A model generated the notes under the pieces. It ran no database searches, was not told the origin of the DNA, and worked only from the letters and a program-made list of their open reading frames with translations. Below are positions 63,013 through 64,000 of a stretch of 64,000 bases of DNA, in pieces; positions within the stretch are counted from its first letter, which is position 1, and the number at the start of each line of letters is the position of its first letter. Source of the stretch: Namhaeicola sp039714555 (lineage in GTDB: Bacteria > Bacteroidota > Bacteroidia > Flavobacteriales > Flavobacteriaceae); contig JBDLJB010000006.1 in NCBI GenBank assembly GCA_039714555.1, positions 73,346 through 137,345 on the forward strand, read 5' to 3'. Both the position numbers and the translations under genes were made by a program.

Positions 63013-63891
63013 TTAAATCATTTTCAAATTATTGATCTCTTGTTGGGTAAGATGCCTCCAATGACCACGAGATAAATTCTTTTTGGTCAACTCGGCAAAG
63101 ATCACTCTATCCAATTTGGTTACATTATAACCAAAATGTTCAAATATCTTACGAACAATCCTATTTCTACCGGAGTGAATTTCTATTCCCACTTCATTTT
63201 TAGGTTTGTTATTGATATAAGAAATTTTATCTACAAAAACCATTTTACCTTCGAGCACAAAATTTTCTGAAATCTTTTGCAAATCACTCATGCTTAATTT
63301 TTTGTCTAAATTAACATGGTATAATTTCTTTACTTGATGTTTGGGGTGTGTCAGTTTTTTTGCCAATTCACCATCATTGGTAAATAATAATAATCCTGTT
63401 GTAAGTCTATCTAACCTACCTACAGGATAAATACGTTCTTTTGTCGCATTATGAACCAATTCCATTACTGTTTTTCTACCTCTTTCATCATCCATTGTAG
63501 TAATGTAATTTTTAGGTTTGTTCAATAAGATATATCTTTTTGATTCGGGCGAAATCAAAGTACCGTCAAACCTAACTTCGTCTGTTGGTTTTACTTTAAA
63601 ACCCATTTCTGTTATGGTCTTACCATTTACTGTTGCACTCCCTGATTTTATATAAGTATCAGCCTCTCTGCGTGAACAAATACCTGCATTTGCAATGTAT
63701 TTATTCAAACGGATCTCATCAGTATCTGTAGTTTCAGATTTGATACCGGGTTTCTTTTTAAAGTGTTTGACCTTTTCAGGATGTAGTCTGTAGTTTTTAT
63801 CCTTAGACCTTGTAAAAGATTTTTTTGAAGTTGATTTGTTCTTACTTTCTTTTTTTTGTCGTCCTCCCGACGAGTTGCTTTTTGCAGTCAT
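63013..63891 (-). CDS. rluB: Ribosomal large-subunit pseudouridine synthase, RluB/RsuA family
   Basis: This 292-residue enzyme starts at the ATG at 63891; a TTG at 63909 would add six residues. A basic, Ser/Lys-rich N-terminal tail (about 1-60) is followed by an S4 RNA-binding domain (IRLNKYIANAGICSRREADTYI) and the RsuA-type catalytic core. The catalytic motif is VGRLDRLTTGLLLFTNDGELA (Asp in GRLD), and NRIVRKIFEHFGYNV closes the core. It likely converts a uridine of 23S rRNA to pseudouridine. RluE/RsuA specificity cannot be excluded. Confidence 0.92.
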   Translation of the reverse strand: MTAKSNSSGGRQKKESKNKSTSKKSFTRSKDKNYRLHPEKVKHFKKKPGIKSETTDTDEIRLNKYIANAGICSRREADTYIKSGSATVNGKTITEMGFKVKPTDEVRFDGTLISPESKRYILLNKPKNYITTMDDERGRKTVMELVHNATKERIYPVGRLDRLTTGLLLFTNDGELAKKLTHPKHQVKKLYHVNLDKKLSMSDLQKISENFVLEGKMVFVDKISYINNKPKNEVGIEIHSGRNRIVRKIFEHFGYNVTKLDRVIFAELTKKNLSRGHWRHLTQQEINNLKMI

Positions 63892-63906
63892 TTTTTTAAA
63901 TTTTTT

Positions 63907-63935
63907 CAAAAGTAAGAAATCAATTTAATATCAAA
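63907..63935 (-). promoter_or_regulatory. Promoter of rluB
   Basis: On the minus strand TTTG (63935-63932), a 17-base spacer and TACTTTTG (63914-63907) match TTTG-N17-TAnnTTTG. The start codon at 63891 lies only about 10 bases after the expected start of transcription. Confidence 0.55.
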
Positions 63936-64000
63936 GTGTTAATAATGGCTTAATTTATTTTGAATTCTTATATCTATACTTTTATTTAAAGTAAATTATT

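Overview
The window is a stretch of chromosome from a member of the Bacteroidota, almost certainly a flavobacterium (Flavobacteriaceae or a close relative). The evidence is the very AT-rich sequence, Bacteroidota-type promoters (TTTG, about 19 bases, then TAnnTTTG) and weak ribosome-binding sites. SusC/SusD/SusE proteins, a type IX secretion (T9SS) sorting tail, DUF3078 and DUF4412 proteins, and a coaX - OMP - TPR - lptC - CNNM gene order point the same way. No insertion sequences, phage genes, CRISPR arrays or rRNA genes were seen; there is one tRNA gene (Phe).

Layout. (1) 1-26.8 kb is mostly housekeeping: the aspS end, a ClC transporter, glpQ, an Omp85-like barrel, tadA, murI, dxs, a DUF3078 protein, dgt, a Na/Pi cotransporter, a DUF4412 lipoprotein-sized protein, a hydrolase, an AddB-like nuclease, an OmpA-like protein, a PpiD-like foldase, and the coaX-to-CNNM envelope operon. 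A decayed PiT phosphate permease lies at 10.5 kb. (2) 26.8-28.9 kb carries tRNA-Phe and two tandem MORN/YwqK-type secreted repeat proteins. (3) 28.9-35.3 kb is a regulatory stress island: a soluble PAS histidine kinase, a response regulator fused to a Crp/Fnr DNA-binding unit, a universal stress protein (Usp), a small membrane protein, a secreted PepSY-like protein, Hsp20 and a helical protein of unknown function, plus a decayed Usp gene. (4) 35.3-59.7 kb is an alpha-glucan (starch/maltodextrin) utilisation locus. (5) 59.8-62.9 kb holds a DUF1080, gluconate dehydrogenase subunit 3 and GMC oxidoreductase trio of the 3-keto-glycoside type. (6) rluB closes the window.

The most striking signal is in region 3. 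Four promoters (31.9, 33.3, 33.6 and 34.2 kb) share exactly the same architecture: two Fnr-type palindromes (TTGAY-N4-RTCAW) with centres 22 bp apart, then 22 bp to a -7 hexamer-like element, and no normal -33 element. They precede usp, a gene-less segment ending in a strong terminator (candidate small RNA), the secreted protein and hsp20. The adjacent regulator has a Crp/Fnr helix-turn-helix that could read these sites. The kinase PAS domain carries a His and an Arg, 20 residues apart, that match the haem-ligand His and distal Arg of FixL. I infer a self-contained oxygen- or redox-responsive stress regulon, functionally reminiscent of the mycobacterial DosR set (Usp plus alpha-crystallin) but built from different parts.

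In region 4 a LacI regulator with a pair of perfect operators sits between two divergent units. The rightward unit encodes SusC, a SusD with an inserted starch-binding-like domain, a three-repeat SusE-like protein and a T9SS-secreted GH13 enzyme. The leftward unit encodes an SLC45-type sugar transporter, beta-phosphoglucomutase, GH65 maltose phosphorylase, three GH13 enzymes, a GH31 alpha-glucosidase and an esterase with a starch-binding-like front end. Together they describe surface capture and cutting, periplasmic trimming, import, and cytoplasmic phosphorolysis of maltose to glucose plus beta-glucose-1-phosphate.
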